In this document: one piece after another, positions 43,377 to 51,101 of the stretch
Numbering within the stretch: the stretch's first letter is position 1
Layout of the letters: every line of letters begins with the position of its first letter
NCBI RefSeq assembly: GCF_003667575.1
Contig: NZ_RCUY01000005.1
Location: 558,001 to 622,000 of the forward strand
Origin: Mycetocola lacteus
GTDB taxonomy: Bacteria > Actinomycetota > Actinomycetes > Actinomycetales > Microbacteriaceae
Reading direction: 5' to 3'
DNA length: 64,000 nt
Notes under the pieces: generated by a model
What the model saw: the letters and a program-made list of their open reading frames with translations, nothing else
Database searches by the model: none
What the model was told of the DNA's origin: nothing
Position numbers and translations under genes: made by a program

Positions 43377-44225
43377 TTAGTTGTCAAAGAGGCGCAGGGC
43401 CGAGAGCCAGGTGGTGTACGGGTTGACCCGTTCGGGATAGCGCGCGGTGAGGGCGGTGAAGAATTCCAGCCGGGTTGTGGCGGTGCCCAGGATCTCCTCG
43501 GCGTCGCGCAGGTAGCGGCGGGTTTCGTCCACGTTCAGTGGGGAATCATCCCGAGATGCGTCCTTATGCCCGGCAATCGTCGCGGCCGGATTCAGCGCCT
43601 CCACGGCGTCCAGGGCGCGGTGCCAGGCCTCGAAACCGCCATCCCGAGCCTCGGCGAGGTACAGGTGTACGTTGTTGTAGACGATGTCGCCACCCACCAC
43701 CAGGCCCAGGGAGGGGACGTGCAGCACCGTGGTGTCATCCATGTCCGAGTGCCCCACGGAAATCGAGTACAGACGCTCCCCGTCGAGCTCGATTCCCGCC
43801 GCGGGTGCCGCCTCAACCGGGAAGGTGATTGTGGTGGGCAGCTGTTCGGGGAACAGCGTGGACCACAGCGCACCGGGTGTGCCATCGGCGGTCTCGGCCA
43901 CGATTCGCGCGGTTGCGGCCTCCCCGGCATAGACCTTCGCCTCGGGGAACCGCTCGAGGAGCTGGGCGGTGCCCAGCCAGTGATCGGCGTGGGCGTGGGT
44001 GATGTAGATCCCGATCAGGCGACGCTCATGGGCGGCGATCCAGTCGGCCAGCGTCTCGGTCTGGGCGGCGGTAATCGGAGGGTCCACCAGGACCGCATCG
44101 CGCTCCCCAAAAATCAGGGTGTGGGTCAGCGGCGACCAGTTAGGCTGCTCCCCGCTGGGCAGCGGCGCACCGGTGATCGGGGCGAGCCCGGATACCAGGG
44201 TGTCATAGCGCAGGGTGCCGCTCAT
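43377..44225 (-). CDS. metallo-beta-lactamase-fold hydrolase
   Basis: 282 residues from the ATG at 44225 (MSGTLRYDTL). The metal motif HxHxDH is at THAHADHWLG, with later His in SVGHSDMDDT, Asp in VVGGDIVYNN and His in IAGHKDAS. No signal peptide, so a cytosolic hydrolase of the broad MBL superfamily. Co-transcribed with the SnoaL-like gene. Substrate unknown. Confidence 0.87.
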   Translation of the reverse strand: MSGTLRYDTLVSGLAPITGAPLPSGEQPNWSPLTHTLIFGERDAVLVDPPITAAQTETLADWIAAHERRLIGIYITHAHADHWLGTAQLLERFPEAKVYAGEAATARIVAETADGTPGALWSTLFPEQLPTTITFPVEAAPAAGIELDGERLYSISVGHSDMDDTTVLHVPSLGLVVGGDIVYNNVHLYLAEARDGGFEAWHRALDAVEALNPAATIAGHKDASRDDSPLNVDETRRYLRDAEEILGTATTRLEFFTALTARYPERVNPYTTWLSALRLFDN

Positions 44226-44370
44226 CGGGTCACCTCGCGCATCAGGGGGTTTATGGCTCGCGACATCTTCGCTCCTCTCATCGGCACCCTCGGTGCCCAT
44301 GACAGAAGCGTACGCCTTTTACCCATGTCGGGCAATCGGTGCGCAAGTTTCCCCTGAAACGCTCAGAAAT

Positions 44371-45129
44371 CTAGGCGACGATGACCTCGATACCCTCGGC
44401 ACGCAGCTGATCCAGCACGTCCACGGGGGCGGACTCGTCGGTGACCACCACGTCGATATCGCGCAGTGAGCAGGTAATCGACATGGCCGAGCGGCCAAAC
44501 TTGGACCCCTCGGCGATCAGCACCACGCGTCGCCCCGAGGAGAGCATCGCCCGCTTGGCGGCCGCATCTTCCAGATCATGGGCCGTGACACCCTCATCAA
44601 GGGACGCGCCACAGCAACTGAGAAACACGGTGTCGAAGCGCAGCCCCCGCAGGGACTGCTCCACGAGCGGGCCCACGATTGCCCCCTCGTCGGGATTCAC
44701 CGCACCGGCGGGCAGGAGGATGCGAGCGGTGGGGCTTCCCGCGAGGGCGGTAAGCGCCTGCACGCTAAAGGGCATGATCGTCAGCCGACGATTCACCAAC
44801 TGACGGGCCAGCTCGGCCCCCGTGGTGCCGCTATCCACGCAGACAGCCTCGCCATCCACGACCAGGGCGGCCGCGGCGATCGCGATGCGCTCCTTGGCCG
44901 CCGAGGACTCCAGCTTGCGCATTGCAAACGGCATCCCCTCCCCGCGCATGCGCACACTCACCGCACCTCCGCGCACCCGGCGCAGAATGCCCGCCTGGGC
45001 GAGCTGGTCGAGGTCGCGACGCACGGTCACCTCGGACACCGAGAAGCGTGAGGCAACCTCGCCAACCTCCACGCGTCCGCGGGACTGCAGGGTTTCCAGG
45101 ATGGCCTCGTGCCGAGTGTTTCCGCTCAT
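44371..45129 (-). CDS. DeoR/GlpR-family transcriptional regulator
   Basis: 252 residues from the ATG at 45129. Winged HTH at MSGNTRHEAILETLQSRGRVEVGEVASRFSVSEVTVRRDLDQL, then the DeoR C-terminal sugar-phosphate sensor with CVDSGTTGAEL, DTVFLSCCGASLDEGVTAHD and KRAMLSSGRRVVLIAEGSKFG. Two TGTTCATTYGAA motifs in the divergent gap upstream are candidate operators. Probably controls itself and the divergent HAD gene. Confidence 0.92.
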   Translation of the reverse strand: MSGNTRHEAILETLQSRGRVEVGEVASRFSVSEVTVRRDLDQLAQAGILRRVRGGAVSVRMRGEGMPFAMRKLESSAAKERIAIAAAALVVDGEAVCVDSGTTGAELARQLVNRRLTIMPFSVQALTALAGSPTARILLPAGAVNPDEGAIVGPLVEQSLRGLRFDTVFLSCCGASLDEGVTAHDLEDAAAKRAMLSSGRRVVLIAEGSKFGRSAMSITCSLRDIDVVVTDESAPVDVLDQLRAEGIEVIVA

Positions 45130-45150
45130 GACCCAAAGATACACCCAAAA

Positions 45151-45162
45151 TGTTCATTTGAA
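45151..45162. promoter_or_regulatory. candidate DeoR operator TGTTCATTTGAA
   Basis: Matches 11 of 12 bases of the element at 45248-45259 (TGTTCATTCGAA) and lies 22 bases upstream of the DeoR-family gene start. Confidence 0.5.
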
Positions 45163-45246
45163 AGGGTTTGGGATCAAATCCCAACGGAAACATCGAGACT
45201 TCCGCTCATTGGCGGCCCACACGCCCCCACTAGACGGTCATTTGAC

Positions 45247-45262
45247 ATGTTCATTCGAACAT
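45247..45262. promoter_or_regulatory. palindrome ATGTTCATTCGAACAT, candidate DeoR operator
   Basis: Perfect 6-bp arms (ATGTTC/GAACAT) around ATTC, 53 bases before the HAD gene. It shares TGTTCATTYGAA with the site near the DeoR-family gene. Confidence 0.6.
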
Positions 45263-45314
45263 ATAGGATGATTACTCGATCGCATTTTGTGATCGGGAAG
45301 GACGGCAACCGCCG

Positions 45315-45974
45315 ATGACAACACACCTGCTTGTGGACTATGGCGAGGTAATCTGCGTGGCCCAGCCCGCACTCGCCGCGGCCGGAATGGCCGCCCTGGT
45401 CGGCATGGCCCCCGGCGACTTCCACGAACGCTACTGGCGTTTTCGCGAGGAGTACGATCGCGGACAGCACGCCCACGAGTACTGGGCCGAGGTGCTGGGC
45501 CGCCCGGCCTCTGCCGAGGAACTCGCCGAACTACGTCGCCTGGATCTGGCCGGCAACATCCACCTGAACTTCGACACCCTCGAGGCGCTCCGGGATGCCC
45601 ACCGCCGCGGTGCCCGCCTTACCCTGCTCTCCAACGCCCCGCAGGACCTCGCCGATGCCGTGAGCAGATTCGCGGCGATGCGGGAGATTTTCTCGCTCAT
45701 GCTGTTCAGCTGCGAGCTGCGGATGGTCAAACCCGGGACACAGATCTTTGAAACGGCGCTGGCCGTGACCGAAACCACGCCGCGGGAAACCCTGTTCATC
45801 GATGACCGCCGCGAGAACATTGAGACCGCGATCGCCCTGGGCCTCCAAACGCATCACTTCACCGGTGCGGATCGTTTGGACGCCGACCTGGCGGGAATCG
45901 ATTTTGGCCAGGCACGCAGCGAGCGCCGCCCGTGGCCGCTGTCCATTCTGCGAAACCGAACATCACCCAGCTGA
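45315..45974 (+). CDS. HAD-family hydrolase
   Basis: 219 residues. Motif I is LLVDYGEVIC, with the nucleophile Asp but Gly where phosphatases have the second Asp, as in some HAD IA subgroups. Motif II Ser-Asn is TLLSNAPQD, the Lys motif MVKPGTQIFE, and motif IV FIDDRRENIETA. Cytosolic hydrolase of a small phosphorylated or halogenated substrate, not determinable here. Likely regulated by the divergent DeoR protein. Confidence 0.87.
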   Translation: MTTHLLVDYGEVICVAQPALAAAGMAALVGMAPGDFHERYWRFREEYDRGQHAHEYWAEVLGRPASAEELAELRRLDLAGNIHLNFDTLEALRDAHRRGARLTLLSNAPQDLADAVSRFAAMREIFSLMLFSCELRMVKPGTQIFETALAVTETTPRETLFIDDRRENIETAIALGLQTHHFTGADRLDADLAGIDFGQARSERRPWPLSILRNRTSPS

Positions 45975-46073
45975 CACCTTTGGCAGCCGAACCCCGCCTG
46001 ATGCTAGTGTGCCGCAGTGTAGACGCGTCATCCGGGCATCACCCCGACCCTCGACCGACAGACGAAAGCCCCC

Positions 46074-47300
46074 GTGAAAAAGACTCAGACTTCCCAGCCC
46101 ACCGCCGAGGTGCGCCGCGCGCGCATCGCCGTGGCGGTCCTGTTCCTCACCAACGGTGCGCTGTTTGCCAACGTGGTGCCGCGCTACCCGGGCATCAAGG
46201 CCGACCTCGCGCTGGATAACGCCGCCTACGGGCTGGCGATCGCCGCGTTCCCCGCCGGGGCGATCATCGCCGGGCTGGCCGCCGCCACGGTCATCCGCCG
46301 ACTGGGTTCGGCTCGTGCTGCGGCAATCGGCACCATTCTGACCGCCCTGGGCACGATCCTGGTCGGCTTCTCCCCCACGTTCCCGCTGTTTGCCGCCGCG
46401 CTGTTTTTTGCCGGGGCGATGGACTCGATCACCGATGTGGGCCAGAACACGCACGGCCTGCGGGTGCAGCGCCGGTTCGGACGCTCGATCATCAACTCGT
46501 TCCACGCGGTGTGGTCGATCGGCGCGGTGCTGGGCGGCGGCATGGCCGCCGGGGCGATTGCCCTGGGACTGCCTCGCTCGGTGCACCTGACCATTTCGGG
46601 CATCCTGTTCTCGGTGGTCGCGATCATCGCGCTGCGCTTCTGCCTGCCCGGCAAGGATGAGGATGCCGGTCTGGTGGCCAACCCGGTGGGCGAAGAAACC
46701 ACCTCGAAGCTGCGCTCGGCGCTCAGCCCGCGCCTGATCTTTATGGTGGTGGCCCTCGTGGTGATCGCCATTGCCGGAACCCTGGTTGAGGATGCCGGAT
46801 CCACCTGGGCCGCCGTCTACCTGGGCAACAACCTCGGTGCCCCGGCGGCGATTGCCGCCACCGGCTTTGTGGCGCTCGTGGGTGCCCAGTTCATCGGACG
46901 CCTGCTGGGCGACCGCCTGGTAGACCGCTTCGGCCAGCGCAACGTGGCCCGCGTGGGTGGCCTGATCACCGCGATCGGCATGGGTACCGCCCTCGCCTTC
47001 CCGAGCATTCCCGGGACGATCGCCGGATTCGCCGCCGCCGGATTCGGTGTCGCGACGCTCGTTCCCGCGGCGATGCAGCAGGCCGATGAGCTTCCGGGGC
47101 TGCGCGCCGGCACCGGCGTGACCGTGGTGTCCTGGCTGATGCGACTGGGCTTCCTGGTCTCGCCGCCGCTGGTGGGCCTGATCGCCGACAACTCCTCGCT
47201 GCGCTTCGGCTTGCTGGTGGTGCCGATTGCCGGAATCCTGGCGTTTGCCCTCTCCGGCGTCCTGACCAACACCAGGAAGCCCACCGAACCGGCCGCCTAG
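46074..47300 (+). CDS. MFS transporter
   Basis: 408 residues from a GTG, with twelve predicted membrane segments, a central charged loop (LPGKDEDAGLVANPVGEETTSKLRS) and MFS-type motifs such as ATVIRRLGSARA and GRLLGDRLVDRFGQRN. The sequence type resembles the YbjJ/FucP-like group often annotated as sugar or drug permeases. It ends in a four-base overlap with the opposing oxidoreductase gene, without a terminator. Substrate unknown. Confidence 0.88.
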   Translation: MKKTQTSQPTAEVRRARIAVAVLFLTNGALFANVVPRYPGIKADLALDNAAYGLAIAAFPAGAIIAGLAAATVIRRLGSARAAAIGTILTALGTILVGFSPTFPLFAAALFFAGAMDSITDVGQNTHGLRVQRRFGRSIINSFHAVWSIGAVLGGGMAAGAIALGLPRSVHLTISGILFSVVAIIALRFCLPGKDEDAGLVANPVGEETTSKLRSALSPRLIFMVVALVVIAIAGTLVEDAGSTWAAVYLGNNLGAPAAIAATGFVALVGAQFIGRLLGDRLVDRFGQRNVARVGGLITAIGMGTALAFPSIPGTIAGFAAAGFGVATLVPAAMQQADELPGLRAGTGVTVVSWLMRLGFLVSPPLVGLIADNSSLRFGLLVVPIAGILAFALSGVLTNTRKPTEPAA

Positions 47301-48289
47301 TCGCCCACGCGGCAGTCCAGCAGCACCTTGCCCAGGTGGGTGCCGGTGTCGAAGTGGGCGTGGGCGGCGGCGACCTCGGCGAGCGGATAGATCGAGTCGG
47401 TGACCGGGCGCACCTGACCCGATTCCAGCAGCGGCAGGACGATCCGGCGCACGGCGTCGATAATCTCGGTCTTCTCGGCCACGGATCGATCCCGCAGCGT
47501 GGTTGCCGAAACGCTCGCCTTCTTAGTCATCAGAACCCCGAAGTCGAGTTCACCACGCGCGCCTCCCTGCACGGCAATGGTCACGATCCGGCCGCCGCGG
47601 CGCAGTGCCTGGACGTTGCGCTCGAGGTAGCTTCCACCCACGGTGTCGAGGATGATATCGGCGCCGCCGTGCTCGGCCATCACCTCGGCGAAGTCCTGTT
47701 CCCGATAGTTAATCAGGATCTGCGCTCCCAGCAGGCGCGCCTGTTCGAGCTTGGCGGTACTGCTCGCGGTCACCGCCACCTTTCCACCCAGGGCGTGCAC
47801 CAGCTGGATCGCGAAGACCCCGATGCCGCCGGTGGCACCGTGGATGAGCACGGTCTCTCCGGGCTGGAATCTACCCACCAGGTTGAGGTTGGAGACCACG
47901 GTGGCGGCCACCTCGGGGATCCCGGCGGCGTGCACCGGATCAATCCGCTCGGGGATCGGCAGGACCTGCCCCACCGGCACACTCACAAATTCGGCGTATC
48001 CGCCGCTGGCCAGCAGAGCCATGACCGGCTCGCCCACCGACGGGGCCCGCTCATCGTCGGCGACGCCCGCGCCCAGTGCGGCCACGCTTCCGGACACCTC
48101 GAGCCCCAGGATGTCGGTGGCTCCCGCCGGCACGCGGTAGTGTCCCTCGCGCTGCAGGGTGTCGGCACGGTTGAGCCCGGCCGCCAGCACCCGAATCAGG
48201 ACCTCGCCGGACCCGGGTGTGGGGCGCTCGGTCTCGGTCGCGGTCAAAACCTCGGGACCGCCGGGGCGGTCGGCGTGCACTGCAAGCAT
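47297..48289 (-). CDS. NADPH:quinone oxidoreductase, zinc-free MDR
   Basis: 330 residues of the quinone oxidoreductase MDR group: GLNRADTLQREG, LGLEVSGSVAALGAG, VLIHGATGGIGVFAIQLVHALG and DIILDTVGG. The zinc-binding cysteines are absent. It reduces quinones or enones with NADPH in the cytosol. It is divergent from the PadR gene, so it is a likely PadR target. Confidence 0.92.
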   Translation of the reverse strand: MLAVHADRPGGPEVLTATETERPTPGSGEVLIRVLAAGLNRADTLQREGHYRVPAGATDILGLEVSGSVAALGAGVADDERAPSVGEPVMALLASGGYAEFVSVPVGQVLPIPERIDPVHAAGIPEVAATVVSNLNLVGRFQPGETVLIHGATGGIGVFAIQLVHALGGKVAVTASSTAKLEQARLLGAQILINYREQDFAEVMAEHGGADIILDTVGGSYLERNVQALRRGGRIVTIAVQGGARGELDFGVLMTKKASVSATTLRDRSVAEKTEIIDAVRRIVLPLLESGQVRPVTDSIYPLAEVAAAHAHFDTGTHLGKVLLDCRVGD

Positions 48290-48397
48290 GGTGTCCTCTC
48301 CCGCCGCGAGACTTCCGCGGCCACTCCCGTCAGCCTACGCCCGACGCCCGCGACACCACGAGCCGAAATCACCCCTTGCATGTTCGGTACTTAACGT

Positions 48398-48412
48398 TAC
48401 TATGTACTAGTA
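48398..48412. promoter_or_regulatory. candidate PadR operator TACTATGTACTAGTA
   Basis: Arms TACTA/TAGTA around TGTAC form a near palindrome in an unusually AT-rich stretch 25 bases before the PadR gene, in the 148-bp divergent gap with the oxidoreductase gene. Confidence 0.5.
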
Positions 48413-48437
48413 GATAGCAACACTGAGTACCGAGAGG

Positions 48438-48767
48438 ATGCCGATGGCCAAGCTGATGACCGAGATGCTGAAGGGCACGCTGGAGGGCATCGTGCTGGCG
48501 ATCCTCACCGAGAAACCCGCCTACGGGTATGAGATCACCGCGCGGCTGCGCGATGAGGGGTTCACCGAGATCGCCGAGGGCACGATCTATGCGCTGCTGG
48601 TGCGGATCGAACAGAAGGGGCTCGTCGATATCGAAAAGCGCCCCTCCGAGAAGGGTCCGCCCCGCAAGGTATTCACCCTCAATGCGAGCGGGAACACCTA
48701 CCTCGAAGAATTCTGGACCGCCTGGACCTTCCTGTCCGGGCGCCTCGATCACCTCCGTAACGACTAA
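48438..48767 (+). CDS. PadR-family transcriptional regulator
   Basis: 109 residues (ATG at 48438 or 48444). Winged helix: LEGIVLAILTEKPAYGYEITARLRDEGFTEIAEGTIYALLVRIEQKGLV, then a basic wing (RPSEKGPPRKVFTLN). The short C-terminal helix mediates dimerisation. It is followed after 11 bases by a DUF1048 gene, a common pairing in Gram-positives. Confidence 0.93.
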   Translation: MPMAKLMTEMLKGTLEGIVLAILTEKPAYGYEITARLRDEGFTEIAEGTIYALLVRIEQKGLVDIEKRPSEKGPPRKVFTLNASGNTYLEEFWTAWTFLSGRLDHLRND

Positions 48768-48778
48768 GGGACAGGAAA

Positions 48779-49120
48779 ATGTTTATTTCGCGAATGATCA
48801 ATGAGAAAAAGCGCTACCGCGCCTATAAGGCCCGGACCGCCGCGCTCCCCCGCCCCTACCGCGCCAGCATCGACGCCCTGGAGCACTACCTGATGTATTT
48901 CGGCCCGGACAAGAGCTCCGATCTGACGGTCATGCTTGAGGATCTGGCTGATCTCTTTGATAACGCGGCCGCTGACGGCGTTCCGGTCGCCGCGATCGTG
49001 GGCGAGGACCCGGTCGAATTCGCCGAGACCTTCAGGCTCAACTACCCGGCAGGCCAGTGGATCATCCGCGAGCGCGAACGCCTCACCCGCGCGATCACCG
49101 AGGCCACCGCCTCGGCCTAG
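48779..49120 (+). CDS. DUF1048-family protein
   Basis: 113 residues, helical and charged, with a central ASIDALEHYLMYFGP and a FAETFRLNYPAGQWIIRERERL tail. DUF1048 proteins are typically encoded beside PadR regulators, as here, and their function is not known. AGGGACAGGAAA precedes the start. Co-transcribed with the PadR gene. Confidence 0.85.
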   Translation: MFISRMINEKKRYRAYKARTAALPRPYRASIDALEHYLMYFGPDKSSDLTVMLEDLADLFDNAAADGVPVAAIVGEDPVEFAETFRLNYPAGQWIIRERERLTRAITEATASA

Positions 49121-49457
49121 GAACGCCCCGTCCGACCCGTCGCTCGGCGCTCTGCGCTCTGCTCGCGCGGTTGCCCCTGCAGCGACGGCGGCGTTTGACA
49201 GGCTTTTGAGTCTGCGCAAGTCGCGATTCAACGGGGCGCTCTCATGTCCAGACACACATCCCCTTTCCGCGCGACCCCGTTTTGACGCGTAAATTACGAG
49301 TCAAAACGGGGTCGTACGCTAAACCCCTCTGTGTCCGCGGCCGCTGCCTCGGGCTCTGCGAGGAGGCCGCGGCAACCCTGGGGAAGTCCTGGGGAAATCC
49401 TGAAGGGCTAGATCGATGCCGCCTATCTCCTTGCAGAGTCGCCGACGCACGGCAAAA
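49121..49457. other. non-coding stretch with long inverted repeat
   Basis: No supported gene. It contains a long-range pair CGCCCCGT (49124-49131) and ACGGGGCG (49231-49238), and the large inverted repeat listed separately. The remainder shows nothing recognisable. Confidence 0.6.
49272..49314. repeat. 43-base inverted repeat (15-bp arms)
   Basis: CGACCCCGTTTTGAC (49272-49286) and its exact complement (49300-49314) flank a 13-base AT-rich centre. Weaker inverted similarity continues outwards: GACACACATCCCC on the left and GGGG-type matches to CCCCTCTGTGTC on the right. It resembles a short REP-like or MITE-like element rather than a terminator. Confidence 0.75.
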
Positions 49458-49498
49458 TCGCCCGCCCAGGATACTCGATGAGTATCCTGGGCGGGCGA
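49458..49498 (-). terminator. intrinsic terminator of the VOC gene / importer operon
   Basis: A perfect 19-bp stem (49458-49476 with 49480-49498) with a three-base GAT loop. On the minus strand it is followed by TTTT (plus AAAA at 49454-49457). Confidence 0.92.
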
Positions 49499-49511
49499 CT
49501 AGGGGCAGTAC

Positions 49512-49562
49512 AGGGCCGAGCCGGGCCGAGCCGGGCCGGGCCGAGCCGGGCCGGGCCGGGCG
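49512..49562. repeat. 10-bp tandem repeat array, consensus CCGGGCCGAG
   Basis: About five 10-base units of CCGGGCCGAG/CCGGGCCGGG type lie between the stop codon of the VOC gene and its terminator. Related to the array at 6651-6760. Confidence 0.85.
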
Positions 49563-49566
49563 GATG

Positions 49567-50085
49567 CTAGTCCTGGTCGGTCCAGCCGGCGGGCAGGGTG
49601 ACCAGGGATTCGGCCAGCTCGGAGCCGTCGTCGGCCACCACGGGCTGCGGGGTCGCCGCGACAAACTCCAGGCGGATGCCGTTCAGGTCGCGCTTCTCGG
49701 TGAACCAGAGGATCGGGCGTCCGCCCTCATCCAGCGATTCACCGTCGTGGCCGATGCCGGCCTCGGCCAGCTCCGCCATCTTCGACTCGACCTCGGGATA
49801 GTCGAGGAAACCGAAGTGGTGGAAGCCCTCGCCCTCCTTCGCCGAGTGGGTGCCCTCGCCGTGGAACTCCATCAGCTCGATGAAGGGCGGGCCCTCGGCC
49901 GAGAACGCGATGCGGGCGTCGTGCGGGTGCGGGGTTGCGTCGCTGTGGTCGCGCCAGCGCTCGGTGCGGTAACGGCCGATCGGGCCGAAGGTGTAGCCGG
50001 TGGCCTTTTCCCAGGCCACAATCGACTCCTCCAGGTTTTCCACCAGGATGCCGATGTGATCGATCAGGCGGGGTGTCTTGGTCAT
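49567..50085 (-). CDS. VOC-superfamily (glyoxalase-like) protein
   Basis: 172 residues with two VOC half-modules. Metal ligands likely His in LIDHIGILVEN, Glu in FIELMEF, His in GFHHFGFLD and Glu in IRLEFVAA. The general look is of methylmalonyl-CoA epimerase or glyoxalase-like enzymes. It is the last gene of the CUT2 importer operon, 23 bases after a permease, so a sugar isomerase/epimerase or lyase role on the imported compound is plausible but unproven. Confidence 0.85.
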   Translation of the reverse strand: MTKTPRLIDHIGILVENLEESIVAWEKATGYTFGPIGRYRTERWRDHSDATPHPHDARIAFSAEGPPFIELMEFHGEGTHSAKEGEGFHHFGFLDYPEVESKMAELAEAGIGHDGESLDEGGRPILWFTEKRDLNGIRLEFVAATPQPVVADDGSELAESLVTLPAGWTDQD

Positions 50086-50108
50086 GATTCTCCTTTGAAT
50101 ATGAGGGG

Positions 50109-51098
50109 CTATTTGACGATGCCGAGGCGCGAGCGGTCGATCGTGAGCACCACGGCGCCGATGATGACCGCGCCGTAGATGATCTGCTCGTATGCCGGGT
50201 CGATGCCGATCGCGTTCAGGCCCACGCGCAGGACCACGATGATCAGCGCACCCACCAGGGTCTTCAGCGGGCCACCCACACCACCGGTGATCGCGTTGCC
50301 ACCGATCACCACCGCGGCAATAGCGGGCAGCATCAGGGTGTCACCGAGCGAGGGACCACCCGAGTACTGGCTCGAGGCCAGCACCACACCGGCGAGGCCC
50401 GAGAACAGGCCACACAGCGCGAACGCGAGAATACGGTAGGCGCGGGTCGGGTTACCCGACATCAGCAGGGCGTTCTCGGCCAGGCCCATCGTGTGCAGGG
50501 CGCGACCGCGGTTGAGGACCCGAATGGCGACCGAGATGAGGATCGCCAGCAGGATCGCCAGCAGCGCCGACACCGGCAGTCCGGCAATGCGCATGTCCGT
50601 GACCCAGCCGATCACGTCATAGCCCGCCGAGATGCGGATGGTCGAGGCCGAGGAGAGCGTGAGCGCCACACCGGTCCACAGGCCCATCGCACCGAGCGAC
50701 ACGATGAACGAGGGGATCTGGGCAAACGCGACCACGGTTCCGGTGAGCACACCGGTCAGGCAGGCGAGGATGGGCACCAGGATCAGCGCGCCGACCCCCA
50801 TCTCCGGAAGCCACAGCGCCAGGAGCACGGTGCTCAGCGAAGACACCACGGCAAAGGACAGGTCGATGCCGCCGGTGAGGATCACGAAGGTCTGGCCGAT
50901 CGCCAGCAGCAGGATCGGGGCCATGCTCTCCAGCAGGCCACGCACACTGGCCAGGCTCAGGAAGTTGGGCTGCTGGGTCAGCACCAGCAGCACCAGGACG
51001 ATCAGCACCAGCAGGGGGAAGACCGCGATGATCCGGTCCTTCACGGTGACGCCGGAGGCCACCGCCTGACGCGGGCGGGTCGGGGTGAGTATCGCCAT
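50109..51098 (-). CDS. CUT2 sugar ABC transporter permease (RbsC-like), second
   Basis: 329 residues, about eight to ten membrane segments. The RbsC-type motif is LPAIAAVVIGGNAITGGVGGPLKTLVGALII, with an upstream FVILTGGIDLSFAV segment. Three bases separate it from the ATPase gene. Together with the first permease it presumably forms a heterodimeric channel. Confidence 0.93.
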   Translation of the reverse strand: MAILTPTRPRQAVASGVTVKDRIIAVFPLLVLIVLVLLVLTQQPNFLSLASVRGLLESMAPILLLAIGQTFVILTGGIDLSFAVVSSLSTVLLALWLPEMGVGALILVPILACLTGVLTGTVVAFAQIPSFIVSLGAMGLWTGVALTLSSASTIRISAGYDVIGWVTDMRIAGLPVSALLAILLAILISVAIRVLNRGRALHTMGLAENALLMSGNPTRAYRILAFALCGLFSGLAGVVLASSQYSGGPSLGDTLMLPAIAAVVIGGNAITGGVGGPLKTLVGALIIVVLRVGLNAIGIDPAYEQIIYGAVIIGAVVLTIDRSRLGIVK

Positions 51099-51101
51099 GG
51101 C

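Noticed and set aside
49124-49238. Structured RNA closed by CGCCCCGT/ACGGGGCG
   Set aside because: Only eight pairs over about 100 bases in GC-rich DNA, with no adjacent gene to support it; likely chance.
49282-50178. 298-codon plus-strand frame through the inverted repeat and VOC gene
   Set aside because: Runs through the tandem repeat and antisense to the VOC gene; the in-frame similarity of its start to the opposite strand only reflects the inverted repeat.
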